A stretch of 14,496 nt of DNA from CAYTCZ01 sp964436315 (GCA_964436315.1 CAYTCZ010000100.1:1-14496); one strand, 5' to 3'; counted from the stretch's first letter, positions 1 through 6,933 are shown. The notes: generated by a model from the letters alone, not told the origin. Program-made: numbers and translations.

Positions 1-1665
1 CTAGAAGACAGGGGTCTCGCGCCAGACGCCCCACACGTCACGAAGTGCATCGCACATCTCCCCCATCGTCGCGTTCGCACGGGCCGCTGCGACGATCGAT
101 GGCATGAGGTTTGCGTCGGTTTCGGCAACACGCTGGAGCTCGCTGAGCGCACTCTCGACTTCGGCTGAATCCCTTCTCGCACGCAGTGCGCGAACCCGGT
201 CGATTTGCTTCTGCTCGAGGACCGGGTCGACGCGCAGGATCTCGGGCTCGGCCTCCCATTCGTCGAGGTAGCGATTCACGCCGACAACGACTCGCTCCCC
301 GCGCTCCACCTCCGCTTGGAAGCGGAACGACGCCTCGGCAATCTCACGTTGGAAGAAGTTCTCGCGAATCGCGGCAATGACGCCACCGATTTCGCGGATG
401 CGCTCGAAGTACTCGTAGGCCTTAGCCTCGAGCCGGTTGGTCAGATCCTCGACGAAATACGAGCCGCCGAGCGGGTCGATCGTCGAGGTCACCCCGGTCT
501 CGTGGGCAATCACCTGCTGGGTACGAAGCGCGAGTTTGGCGGCCTCTTCGGTCGGCAGCGCAAGAGCCTCGTCGAACGAGTTCGTATGGAGTGACTGCGT
601 ACCACCGAGAACCGCTGCCAAGGCCTCGAGCGCAGTGCGGACGATGTTGACCTCCGGCTGCTGAGCGGTGAGTGAGACGCCCGCGGTCTGAGTGTGGAAG
701 CGCATCCGCCAGCTGCGCGGATCGCGCGCTCCATATCGCTCGCGGAGCTCCCTTGCCCAGATCCGTCGCGCCGCTCGATACTTCGCAATCTCCTCGAAGA
801 AGTCGATGTGGGCGTTGAAGAAGAACGACAGTCTCGGTGCGAAATCGTCGACCGAGATCCCGCGAGCGACCGTCTCTTCGACGTAGGCGAACCCATCGGC
901 CAGCGTGAACGCGAGCTCCTGCGCGGCGGTCGAACCCGCCTCCCGAATGTGGTAGCCAGAGACCGAGACCGGATGCCACTTCGGCATCTCTTGCGCACAG
1001 AATTCGATCATGTCGACGACGAGCCGCATCGAGGGCTCGGGTGGGAACATCCATTCCTTCTGTGCGATGTACTCCTTGAGAATGTCCGTCTGCGCCGTGC
1101 CGCGCAGTTCGGCTCGCGAGATGTCGTTCTCCTCCGCGACACACACGTAGAACGCAAGGAGGATCGCTGCCGGCGAAGAGATCGTCATCGATGTCGAGAC
1201 GGAGTCCAGCGGAATGCCCCGAAACAACTCGCGCATGTCCTCGAGTGAGTCGATCGCGACGCCCTCACGCCCCACCTCGCCTGCGGATCGCTCGTGGTCT
1301 GAGTCGTAGCCCATCAGAGTGGGCATATCGAACGCAGTCGAAAGACCGGTCTGCCCGTGCTCAAGGAGGTAGCGAAAGCGCTCGTTCGTCTCCTCGGCCG
1401 TCCCGAACCCTGCGAATTGCCGCATCGTCCAAAGCTGACCGCGATACATCGAGGGATAGACCCCGCGCGTGAAGGGATAGACGCCGGGCCAGCCAATGTC
1501 CCGCTCGTAATCCACCGAGGTCGTATCGGGTGTATAGAGCGGCCGGTACTCCAGTCCGGAGATGCTCGAAAAGTTCGCGTCGCGCTCCTCTCCTAGCGCG
1601 TCGTAGATGTCCCGACGCCACTCTTCCGTTGTATCTCGATCAGGCCACTCTTCGGCCGTCGCCAT
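1..1665 (-). CDS. icmA: B12-dependent acyl-CoA mutase large subunit, isobutyryl-CoA mutase type (methylmalonyl-CoA mutase family)
   Basis: Catalytic TIM-barrel subunit (554 aa) of a coenzyme B12-dependent carbon-skeleton mutase. Seen: the substrate channel block RQFAGFG at 82-88, SGYHIREAG at 236-244 with the B12-facing His239, RFHTQTAG at 322-329, and GGTQSLHTN at 354-362. There is no C-terminal DxHxxG cobalamin-binding domain, so a separate small subunit is needed, as in the IcmA/IcmB arrangement. Substrate residues: Phe84 lies where methylmalonyl-CoA mutase has Tyr89, and Gln202 where it has Arg207. The spacings to His239 are identical to those in the Propionibacterium enzyme. Phe/Gln is the isobutyryl-CoA mutase pair, and the C-terminus (WGVWRETPVF) also resembles IcmA as I recall it. 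Start: the ATG at 1665 is preceded by TACAAT and 6 nt with no Shine-Dalgarno, suggesting leaderless mRNA. The upstream in-frame extension (to 1848) looks non-coding. Inferred function: isobutyryl-CoA/butyryl-CoA interconversion. Family is certain; substrate is likely but unproven. Confidence 0.93.
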   Translation of the reverse strand: MATAEEWPDRDTTEEWRRDIYDALGEERDANFSSISGLEYRPLYTPDTTSVDYERDIGWPGVYPFTRGVYPSMYRGQLWTMRQFAGFGTAEETNERFRYLLEHGQTGLSTAFDMPTLMGYDSDHERSAGEVGREGVAIDSLEDMRELFRGIPLDSVSTSMTISSPAAILLAFYVCVAEENDISRAELRGTAQTDILKEYIAQKEWMFPPEPSMRLVVDMIEFCAQEMPKWHPVSVSGYHIREAGSTAAQELAFTLADGFAYVEETVARGISVDDFAPRLSFFFNAHIDFFEEIAKYRAARRIWARELRERYGARDPRSWRMRFHTQTAGVSLTAQQPEVNIVRTALEALAAVLGGTQSLHTNSFDEALALPTEEAAKLALRTQQVIAHETGVTSTIDPLGGSYFVEDLTNRLEAKAYEYFERIREIGGVIAAIRENFFQREIAEASFRFQAEVERGERVVVGVNRYLDEWEAEPEILRVDPVLEQKQIDRVRALRARRDSAEVESALSELQRVAETDANLMPSIVAAARANATMGEMCDALRDVWGVWRETPVF

Positions 1666-1671
1666 AGTCCG

Positions 1672-1677
1672 ATTGTA
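1672..1677 (-). promoter_or_regulatory. Putative -10 element of the acyl-CoA mutase gene, leaderless
   Basis: On the minus strand TACAAT is followed by six bases (CGGACT) and then the ATG at 1665. Transcription would begin at or next to the A of the start codon. No convincing -35 hexamer is visible 16-18 bp upstream and no ribosome binding site is present. The arrangement matches three other unit starts in this window (thiolase, trpL, carboxyltransferase). Confidence 0.5.
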
Positions 1678-1801
1678 CGTTCCGGCGTTCGTCGGACTGC
1701 GCTCCGGACCGGGCGGGCGATGGGCGGCGTGTCGTTCATACCGCTTTCTCACCGGTCTCCTCCTTGGAACCGCGGAGCTCGACCGATGATCGGAGTAGGC
1801 G

Positions 1802-1972
1802 ATGCACGTTCCCGGGACTGCGGCATATTCCTCGCCGGTTCGGCGCACGGTGCGTTCGAACCCGCACGTTCAAGACCGGCACGGGACGCCCGGGAGTCGG
1901 CGCGGACTGGTCGGGCTCGCACTCGTCGTTCTCTTGCTTGTCTGCCTCTTCGTCGTCTTCGGCGGCGTGTGA
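1802..1972 (+). CDS. Small tail-anchored membrane protein, hypothetical
   Basis: A 56-residue ORF. Residues 1 to about 35 are polar and basic (several Arg/His), followed by one strongly hydrophobic segment, about residues 36-56 (LVGLALVVLLLVCLFVVFGGV region), which ends the protein. This predicts a single C-terminal membrane helix with a short cytoplasmic N-terminus. The ATG is preceded by GGAG six bases upstream, a good ribosome binding site. About three quarters of third codon positions are G or C, which supports coding. The gene faces away from the mutase gene and converges on the permease gene, whose stop lies 54 bp further on. I do not recognise a family. A longer minus-strand ORF across the same bases encodes an acidic and basic low-complexity stretch and is probably the shadow. 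An in-frame GTG at 1850 would give a shorter product. Confidence 0.5.
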   Translation: MHVPGTAAYSSPVRRTVRSNPHVQDRHGTPGSRRGLVGLALVVLLLVCLFVVFGGV

Positions 1973-2025
1973 GCACCAGCCAGCGTCGCGCTCTGAATCG
2001 GTTGATCCGGATCGCGCCGCGACGG

Positions 2026-2769
2026 CTACAACGCAACCGTCAGTGCGATCACGATAGCGACGACGACGAGGGCAGCGCCAATCGCTCGCTTGAGCACTGC
2101 TTCGGGTAGTCGACCTGTGAACCGCGCGCCGAGCCAGGCTCCGGGAAGCGTGGCGGCGACGCTGACGGCCAGCAGGAGCCACTCCACCTCGAGCCGCGCG
2201 ACGTGGCCGAAGAAACCGGCTGCGCCGAGAAAGAAGCCGACGACGAGATTCGTACCCACAGCCCGTCCAGGAGGAAGCCCGACGCTCCTGACCAGGGCCG
2301 GCATACGAAGGGTTCCGAGAATCAGGCCTACTGAACCACCGAGGAGGCCAATCACGGTTCCCGCGACGACCGCGGCCAGCCGAGGCTTGCGCGTTTTGGG
2401 AGACGCAAGAAGGCCGAAGATCATGTCGAGACCGCTGAAGAACAAGACGATGGCGATCCCGACAAGCAGGACGGTTGAGGAAATTGACGACCCGAAGAAT
2501 CCGCCGACGAACGCGCCTACGATCGACGAGGGCGTCATCCAGGCGACGATGCGCCAGTCGACTCGCCCTTCGCGCGCGTGGCTAAGGCCGCCGGCGAACG
2601 CCGATGCCGCGCTCACCGCGATGTTGGTACCGGCTGCGCTGGCTGGATTGCTCGAGACGAGCAGTATCGCAGGCAGCCTCAGGCTGCCCAGCACCAAGCC
2701 AAGTGCTGCACCGAAGTAGCCGGCGACGAACGACGCGGCGGTGGCTAGCGCGAGTTCCCAGGCTTCCAG
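2026..2769 (-). CDS. TauE/SafE family membrane permease (UPF0721), start codon uncertain
   Basis: Polytopic membrane protein of about 247 aa with roughly seven to eight hydrophobic segments. The family's internal duplication is plain: the first half has LGLVLGSLRLPA (about 23-34) and AGTN (46-49), the second has VGLILGTLRMPA (about 147-158) and VGTN (171-174). TauE/SafE proteins are anion exporters linked in some bacteria to sulfite, sulfoacetate or other organic anions; the substrate here is unknown. The start is a problem. Between a GTG at 2913, which would overlap the adenosyltransferase gene by 169 bp and add a non-membrane tail, and a TTG at 2697, which would cut the first helix, there is no ATG, GTG or TTG. 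A CTG at 2769 falls just before the first helix and overlaps the upstream gene by 25 bp; I use it provisionally. Its position among acyl-CoA genes could point to export of an organic acid or anion, but that is inference. Confidence 0.8.
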   Translation of the reverse strand: MEAWELALATAASFVAGYFGAALGLVLGSLRLPAILLVSSNPASAAGTNIAVSAASAFAGGLSHAREGRVDWRIVAWMTPSSIVGAFVGGFFGSSISSTVLLVGIAIVLFFSGLDMIFGLLASPKTRKPRLAAVVAGTVIGLLGGSVGLILGTLRMPALVRSVGLPPGRAVGTNLVVGFFLGAAGFFGHVARLEVEWLLLAVSVAATLPGAWLGARFTGRLPEAVLKRAIGAALVVVAIVIALTVAL

Positions 2770-3326
2770 AGTGGTTCCGAAGAGCCGAGGTTCGACTCTC
2801 GAGCGAGGATGAATAAGAGATCGGAGAGCCGGTTCAGATAGGCGATGACGAGCGGATTCACCGACCCGCTGGTCGCAGCAAGCGCCACCGTTCGCCGCTC
2901 GGCCCGGCGGCACACTGTGCGCGCAAGATGGAGGCGCGCTGCGGCTTCCGTTCCTCCTGGAAGCACGAAACTCGTCAGCGGCTCTAGCTTCGCGTTCACC
3001 TCGTCGGCCGCGACCTCGAGTTCGTCGACGTCTGACTGCGCGATCCGAAGTCTTTCGCGACTGTCCTCGAGAGGAACAGACAGATCAGCGCCGAGGTCGA
3101 ACAGGCGCTGTTGCACCCGCTCGAGGACGGTGCGCGAGTCGGCGGAGAGGTCAACCGTGAGCACCAGGCCGATGATCGAGTTCAGCTCGTCAACCGTCCC
3201 GTAGGCCTCGATGCGCGGGTCCGATTTCCCGACGCGGCTCCCGTCCCCCAAGCTCGTCTCTCCCCCGTCTCCCCCGCGCGTATAGATACGGTCGAGCCGA
3301 ACGGGCTTCTGTCGTTTTCGGCTCAT
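2745..3326 (-). CDS. pduO: Cob(I)yrinic acid a,c-diamide adenosyltransferase, PduO type
   Basis: A 193-residue enzyme that transfers the 5'-deoxyadenosyl group of ATP to cob(I)alamin, making coenzyme B12 in the cytoplasm. Motifs in order: the ATP-binding N-terminus YTRGGDGGETSLGDG (15-29), VGKSD (32-36), YGTVDELNS (42-50), RLFDLGADL (74-82), FVLPGG (120-125), ARTVCRRAER (135-144) and YLNRLSDLLF (163-172). All are typical of the PduO/MMAB family, and the length is normal. The ATG at 3326 is chosen because the family-conserved sequence begins about 13 residues later; the in-frame upstream extension to 3467 is Pro/Arg/Ser-rich and starts beside an inverted repeat. It follows the acyl-CoA dehydrogenase gene after 171 bp. 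Being next to a B12-dependent mutase system suggests dedicated cofactor supply, as with human MMAB and MUT. Confidence 0.93.
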   Translation of the reverse strand: MSRKRQKPVRLDRIYTRGGDGGETSLGDGSRVGKSDPRIEAYGTVDELNSIIGLVLTVDLSADSRTVLERVQQRLFDLGADLSVPLEDSRERLRIAQSDVDELEVAADEVNAKLEPLTSFVLPGGTEAAARLHLARTVCRRAERRTVALAATSGSVNPLVIAYLNRLSDLLFILARESNLGSSEPLWKPGNSR

Positions 3327-3466
3327 CTCAGCGAGTGCCGCGGTCGACGAAGCACGGGTCGAGAGCAGCCCCGAATCGGGACGATCTCGTCCGGGACTCG
3401 GCACACCCCGCGACACTCTCGCGCAGGGATTGCTCGTATCGTTGAACGCGGGTGGCGGGTGGCGCA

Positions 3467-3487
3467 CTCCCCACCCAGGGTGGGGAG
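3467..3487. repeat. Perfect 10-bp inverted repeat between acyl-CoA dehydrogenase and adenosyltransferase genes
   Basis: Arms CTCCCCACCC and GGGTGGGGAG flank a single central base. It lies 10 bp past the stop codon of the acyl-CoA dehydrogenase gene, on the minus strand, in a 171-bp gap. As RNA it would form an 8-bp GC-rich hairpin with a 5-nt loop. There is no T-run after it, so it could be a terminator without a U-tract, a transcript-end stabiliser, or a protein site. A second short palindrome, GGACGA-TC-TCGTCC (3379-3392), lies nearer the adenosyltransferase start. Nothing else was recognised in the gap. Confidence 0.6.
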
Positions 3488-3497
3488 ACCGAGGCGT

Positions 3498-4643
3498 TCA
3501 TGACTTTTCGCCGCCGTCGAGTCCGAGGATCGAGCGCGCGATGACGAGCCGTTGAATCTCGCTCGTCCCTTCGTAAATCTCCGTCACCTTGGCATCTCGG
3601 TAGTAGCGCTCGACCGGAAACTCCGTCATGTAGCCGTAGCCTCCCAAAATCTGGATTGCTTCGCCTGTCTGACGTCGGGCAACGCCTGACGCGTAGAGCT
3701 TGGCCTTAGAGGCCGCTTCGCCGTGTGGCCTGCCCTGGTCCCGTAACCACGCAGCCCGATAGACGAGCTGACGAGCAGCATCGATCTCCGTGGCCATATC
3801 TGCGAGTTTCATCTGGATCGCTTGGAATCTCGCAATCGGGCGTCCGAACTGCTCGCGTTCGAGCGCGTACAAGCGGGCGGTCTCATACGCCGCCTGAGCT
3901 ATGCCGACGGCCTGAGCCGCGATTCCGATTCGACTGGTATCGAGCGTTTCGAGCGCGAGCTGGAAACCTCGTCCTTCTTTGCCGAGCAGCCGGTCGGCGG
4001 AAACCGGTGCGCCGTCCAAAACGAGATCGGCGGTCGAAGACGATCGCAATCCGAGCTTTGCAGCCTCCTCGGTCACCGTGACACCGGCGAGTTCTCCGTC
4101 GATAACAAAGCAGGTAACACCGACCTCACTCCTCGCAAACACCAGGATCACCTCCGCATAGGCCACGTTGGTGATCCACTGCTTGGTGCCGGTCAATCTC
4201 CAGCCGCGATCGTCGCGCTCCGCTCTCGTCTCGAGGGACCCCGCATCCGAGCCTGATCCGGACTCCGTCAGTGCGAACGCTCCGATCAGCTCGCCTGATG
4301 CCAGTCTGGGGACGAGTGCCTGTTTCTGGTCTTCGGTGCCCCATCGAACGATCGGAAGTGTCACTGCACTCGTGTGGACCGCAATCGCCACGCCAACGCT
4401 CGCGTCAGCTCGCGAGAACTCCTCGAGCACGAGAATGCACGAAATGTAATCTGCTCCCGCCCCGCCGAGTTCCTCCGGGACGCAGACGCCCATGAGTCCG
4501 AGCTCGCCCGCTTTCGTCAAGAGCTCCCGTGGGAATCCGTGGTTTCGATCCCACGCGGACGCATTCGGCGCAACCTCCGAGCTAGCGAAGTTCCTTGCCA
4601 GCTCCCGGATCGCCTTCTGTTCAGTAGATAGGTCGAAGTCCAT
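3498..4643 (-). CDS. Acyl-CoA dehydrogenase, short-chain (butyryl-CoA) type
   Basis: FAD enzyme of 381 aa, normal family length, that oxidises acyl-CoA to trans-2-enoyl-CoA and passes electrons to ETF. Seen: N-terminal helical domain (1 to about 115), the flavin/substrate motif FALTESGSGSDAG (123-135), KQWITN (154-159), the C-terminal helical domain with REQFGRPI (263-270), and QILGGYGY (331-338). Glu358 in IYEGTSEIQR (356-365) is the catalytic base in the position used by short- and medium-chain dehydrogenases. Isovaleryl-CoA dehydrogenase instead lacks Glu there, so that assignment is less likely. The ATG at 4643 fits the conserved N-terminus; a TTG one codon earlier is possible. No clear ribosome binding site is seen. 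It lies 32 bp after the hydroxyacyl-CoA dehydrogenase gene in the same direction, consistent with one operon. C4 substrates are inferred from the neighbours. Confidence 0.95.
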   Translation of the reverse strand: MDFDLSTEQKAIRELARNFASSEVAPNASAWDRNHGFPRELLTKAGELGLMGVCVPEELGGAGADYISCILVLEEFSRADASVGVAIAVHTSAVTLPIVRWGTEDQKQALVPRLASGELIGAFALTESGSGSDAGSLETRAERDDRGWRLTGTKQWITNVAYAEVILVFARSEVGVTCFVIDGELAGVTVTEEAAKLGLRSSSTADLVLDGAPVSADRLLGKEGRGFQLALETLDTSRIGIAAQAVGIAQAAYETARLYALEREQFGRPIARFQAIQMKLADMATEIDAARQLVYRAAWLRDQGRPHGEAASKAKLYASGVARRQTGEAIQILGGYGYMTEFPVERYYRDAKVTEIYEGTSEIQRLVIARSILGLDGGEKS

Positions 4644-4675
4644 CAAGAGTGCGAAGAAGTGGGATGGGGACCGTA

Positions 4676-5509
4676 CTAGCCGTAGTCGTAGAAGCCCCGT
4701 CCGCTCTTACGACCCAGTCGACCCGCCTGAACGTACTGACGGAGGAGCGGGCAAGGCGCGTACTTCGAATCGCCCAGACCCTCGTGAAGCACATCCATTA
4801 TCGCGGCGCATGTATCGATGCCGATGAGATCAGCAAGCGCCAGAGGCCCGATTGGATGATTGAAACCGAGTTTCGCGATCGTGTCGATCGCTTCGGCATC
4901 AGAAACACCTTCGAGGAGGGCATACGCAGCTTCATTGATGTACGGCATGAGGATTCGGTTTGCGACGAAGCCCGGGAGATCCCTCGCAGCCGCCGGCGTC
5001 TTACCGAGCTCGACCGCCAATGTCGTTACCGCCATGGCGGTTTGGTCGCTCGTGTCGAGTCCCCGAATAACCTCGACCAGCGCCATGATCGGGACCGGGT
5101 TGAAGAAGTGCATTCCAATGACTCGATCCGGGCGGTCCGTCGTAGCACCGAGAGCCGTGATCGGAATCGAGGAGGTATTCGAGGCGAGCACGGCTTCTGC
5201 CGGTAATACGGAGTCGGCCGTCCGAAACACGGTCGCCTTTATCTCGAGATCCTCAACGACCGCTTCGATCATCATCTCCGCGGGAACGATGTCCTCGACC
5301 GGGCCAATGCGATCGATCACTGGCTGGGGCTCAGGGCCTCCCTTGGCTGCGAGTTTCTCGAGACTCGCTTCGATTCCAGCCAGTGCCCGTTCGTGGGCAC
5401 CGGGTGCCGTGTCATACAGACTCACCCGGCGGCCCGAGGAGGCGATGACCTGCGCGATGCCCGAGCCCATCTGACCTGCCCCGACGACGAGTACGTGCTC
5501 GAACTGCAT
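4676..5509 (-). CDS. hbd: 3-hydroxyacyl-CoA (3-hydroxybutyryl-CoA) dehydrogenase
   Basis: NAD(P)-dependent enzyme of 277 aa that interconverts 3-hydroxybutyryl-CoA and acetoacetyl-CoA. Seen: the Rossmann motif GAGQMGSGIAQ (10-20), the acidic end of strand 2 (YDTA, 32-35), EAVVEDLEIK (82-91), SNTSSIPIT (110-118), the catalytic motif GMHFFNPVP with His134 (132-140), LVEVIRG, and the dimerisation-domain motif GFVANRILMPYINEA. Length and layout match stand-alone Hbd/PaaH enzymes, not the large fused FadB. It starts 8 bp after the thiolase stop codon, the substrate-linked pairing expected for a C4 pathway. Chain-length range cannot be read from sequence. No strong Shine-Dalgarno precedes the ATG, so translation is probably coupled to the thiolase gene. 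Confidence 0.95.
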   Translation of the reverse strand: MQFEHVLVVGAGQMGSGIAQVIASSGRRVSLYDTAPGAHERALAGIEASLEKLAAKGGPEPQPVIDRIGPVEDIVPAEMMIEAVVEDLEIKATVFRTADSVLPAEAVLASNTSSIPITALGATTDRPDRVIGMHFFNPVPIMALVEVIRGLDTSDQTAMAVTTLAVELGKTPAAARDLPGFVANRILMPYINEAAYALLEGVSDAEAIDTIAKLGFNHPIGPLALADLIGIDTCAAIMDVLHEGLGDSKYAPCPLLRQYVQAGRLGRKSGRGFYDYG

Positions 5510-5517
5510 GGGCGGCT

Positions 5518-6669
5518 TTACACCTCGATGACAACGGCGTCGCCCTGTCCGCCCCCGGAGCAGATCGCCGCGAGACCGGTACCACCACCGTTTCTTCGAA
5601 GCCCGTGAATCAGTGTCGCCAGAATCCGCGCGCCGGAGGCTCCGATTGGATGACCGAGCGCGACGGCCCCACCGTTGACATTGACCCTTGACGGGTCGGC
5701 GCCAAGCATCTCCACGGAGTTGACGACAACGGACGCGAAGGCCTCATTGACTTCGACGCGCTCCACGTCATCGATGGTCATGCCGTTCTTGCTGAGCGCT
5801 TTATCGGCCGCGAGAGCCGGTGTGCGCGCTAGGTATGCAAACTCGTCGGCCACGTAGGCCTGGGCTACCAACTCTGCGAGCACCTCGAGCCCCCGCTTCT
5901 GGGCGTACTCCGAACTCGTGACGACAATCGCGCCAGCACCGTCATTGACGCCAGGGGCATTGCCTGCCGTCGTTGTGCCTTCGGGATCGAAGAGCGGCTC
6001 AAGTGCGGCGAGCTTCTCGAGTGACGTGTCACGGCGCGGAGCCTCGTCGGCCGAGACATCGCCAACCGGCACGATCTCATCTCGAAAGAGACCATCGTCC
6101 GTGGCGCGAATCGCTCTCTCGTGCGACCGAAGCGCCCATTGATCTTGTTGCTCGCGCGAGATGCCGAGCTCACGAGAAACGAAGGTCGCCTGCTCGACCA
6201 TGTGGCGCTCGTCGAAGGTCGACACAAGCCCGTCGTGAACCATTGAGTCGACCAACACCCCGTCGCCAAGTCGATATCCGAATCGAGCTCGACCGAGAAC
6301 GTATGGCGCATTCGACATGGACTCCATCCCACCGGCGACGACGACATCGTGTTCTCCGGCGCGGATCATCAGGTCTGCGATCTCGACCGCTCGAATGCTC
6401 GACGCGCAGACCTTGTTGATCGTGTCGGCCGGAACCTCCTTGGGAAGTCCGGCACCGATCGCCGCCTGACGCGCGGGGGCCTGGCCGACGCCGGCTTGGA
6501 GAACTTGTCCCATCACCACGTAGCCGACCTCAGAAGGCTCCATCCCGGCTCGCCCGAGTGCCGCCCTGATGGCAGTTGCTCCGAGTTCGGGCGCCGGTAT
6601 ATCGGAGAGCGCCCCGCCGAGCCGTCCGAAGGGCGTTCGGACCGCCGAGACAATCAGAGAGCGACTCAT
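5518..6669 (-). CDS. Acetyl-CoA acetyltransferase (thiolase)
   Basis: Thiolase of 383 aa, joining two acetyl-CoA into acetoacetyl-CoA or running in reverse. Catalytic residues are visible: nucleophile Cys88 in NKVCASS (86-91), His340 in GGAVALGHPIGASG (333-346), and the second Cys370 in CSGGGQGDA (370-378). The motif AGGMESMSNAPY (112-123) is also typical. Length is normal for biosynthetic or degradative thiolases. It is the first gene of the minus-strand run thiolase, hydroxyacyl-CoA dehydrogenase, acyl-CoA dehydrogenase. The ATG is preceded by TAGTCT plus 6 nt, with no close Shine-Dalgarno (an AAGGAG lies about 25 nt upstream, too far and not matched to an in-frame start), suggesting a leaderless mRNA. 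Acetoacetyl-CoA as substrate is inferred from the neighbouring hydroxyacyl-CoA dehydrogenase; longer 3-ketoacyl-CoA cannot be excluded. Confidence 0.95.
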   Translation of the reverse strand: MSRSLIVSAVRTPFGRLGGALSDIPAPELGATAIRAALGRAGMEPSEVGYVVMGQVLQAGVGQAPARQAAIGAGLPKEVPADTINKVCASSIRAVEIADLMIRAGEHDVVVAGGMESMSNAPYVLGRARFGYRLGDGVLVDSMVHDGLVSTFDERHMVEQATFVSRELGISREQQDQWALRSHERAIRATDDGLFRDEIVPVGDVSADEAPRRDTSLEKLAALEPLFDPEGTTTAGNAPGVNDGAGAIVVTSSEYAQKRGLEVLAELVAQAYVADEFAYLARTPALAADKALSKNGMTIDDVERVEVNEAFASVVVNSVEMLGADPSRVNVNGGAVALGHPIGASGARILATLIHGLRRNGGGTGLAAICSGGGQGDAVVIEV

Positions 6670-6675
6670 GAAGCC

Positions 6676-6681
6676 AGACTA
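6676..6681 (-). promoter_or_regulatory. Putative -10 element of the thiolase operon, leaderless
   Basis: Minus-strand TAGTCT followed by GGCTTC and then the thiolase ATG, so the transcript would start at the initiation codon. The -35 region is poor (TCGGCA at 17-bp spacing), which would suit an activated promoter. Confidence 0.45.
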
Positions 6682-6740
6682 CCAATGCGAAAACTCCTTG
6701 CCGACTCAGGTTTCGCAGATCCGCCGCGACCACCGGATGA

Positions 6741-6756
6741 CGGGCCAACTGGCCCG
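6741..6756. promoter_or_regulatory. Candidate operator palindrome upstream of the thiolase operon
   Basis: CGGGCCA-AC-TGGCCCG: 7-bp perfect arms around two central bases, about 72-87 bp upstream of the proposed thiolase transcription start and about 140 bp before the trp promoter. The symmetry and size fit a dimeric repressor or activator site of the TetR or GntR kind. No regulator gene is present in the window. GC-rich palindromes can arise by chance, so confidence is moderate at best. Confidence 0.35.
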
Positions 6757-6896
6757 ATTCCTTGACATTTAGTCACGCTTCCGCGCGCTTTTCCACGCTA
6801 TGCTCGATAGCGGGTGGTGGTACGGGGTGGCCCCAAAGGCCTCGGCCGCAGTAGCGTCCGAGCCGGCGTCGGCCGAGACCGTGTGAAGCGAACTGC

Positions 6897-6926
6897 TTGA
6901 CGAGTCGGTCGGCCGTGTCCTACGCT
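6897..6926 (+). promoter_or_regulatory. trp operon promoter
   Basis: TTGACG (6897-6902), an 18-bp spacer, then TACGCT (6921-6926). Transcription would start near 6933-6934, exactly at the ATG of the leader peptide. An imperfect dyad with CTCGGCCG (6841-6848) and CGGCCGAG (6870-6877) lies just upstream and might be an operator. Confidence 0.6.
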
Positions 6927-6933
6927 GACCTCG

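Noticed and set aside
205..1248. Long plus-strand ORFs opposite the mutase gene.
   Set aside because: Arg/Ser/Pro-rich translations with no family motifs; GC-rich shadows of a gene with clear conserved motifs.
1..1665. Calling the mutase a methylmalonyl-CoA mutase.
   Set aside because: Family-level similarity allows it, but the Phe84/Gln202 pair and the missing B12 domain match isobutyryl-CoA mutase large subunits better.
1736..2182. Minus-strand ORF of 148 codons with Arg-rich and Glu/Asp-rich runs next to the TauE-like gene.
   Set aside because: Overlaps the permease 3' end in another frame, has low-complexity content, and its acidic run is the antisense image of the hydrophobic helix coded at about 1907-1969.
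3327..3467. 47-codon N-terminal extension of the PduO adenosyltransferase.
   Set aside because: The extra residues are Pro/Arg/Ser-rich, unlike the family, and the start codon abuts an inverted repeat; the ATG at 3326 gives normal length.
3498..4643. Isovaleryl-CoA dehydrogenase, which would pair with the 3-methylcrotonyl-CoA carboxylase at the other end.
   Set aside because: The catalytic Glu is in the IYEGT position used by short- and medium-chain enzymes, and the direct neighbours are C4 enzymes.
6762..6767. Perfect TTGACA in the intergenic region before the trp operon.
   Set aside because: No acceptable -10 hexamer at 16-19 bp; the nearest good one (TATGCT at 6799) is 31 bp away.
6800..6886. 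28-codon ORF with tandem Trp codons and a Tyr codon (Trp-Trp-Tyr at 6815-6823), a second possible trp leader peptide.
   Set aside because: It lies upstream of the best promoter (6897-6926), about 200 nt from the terminator, with no ribosome site and no structure of its own. The ORF at 6934 fits promoter, terminator and spacing. It would matter only if a transcript starts before 6800.
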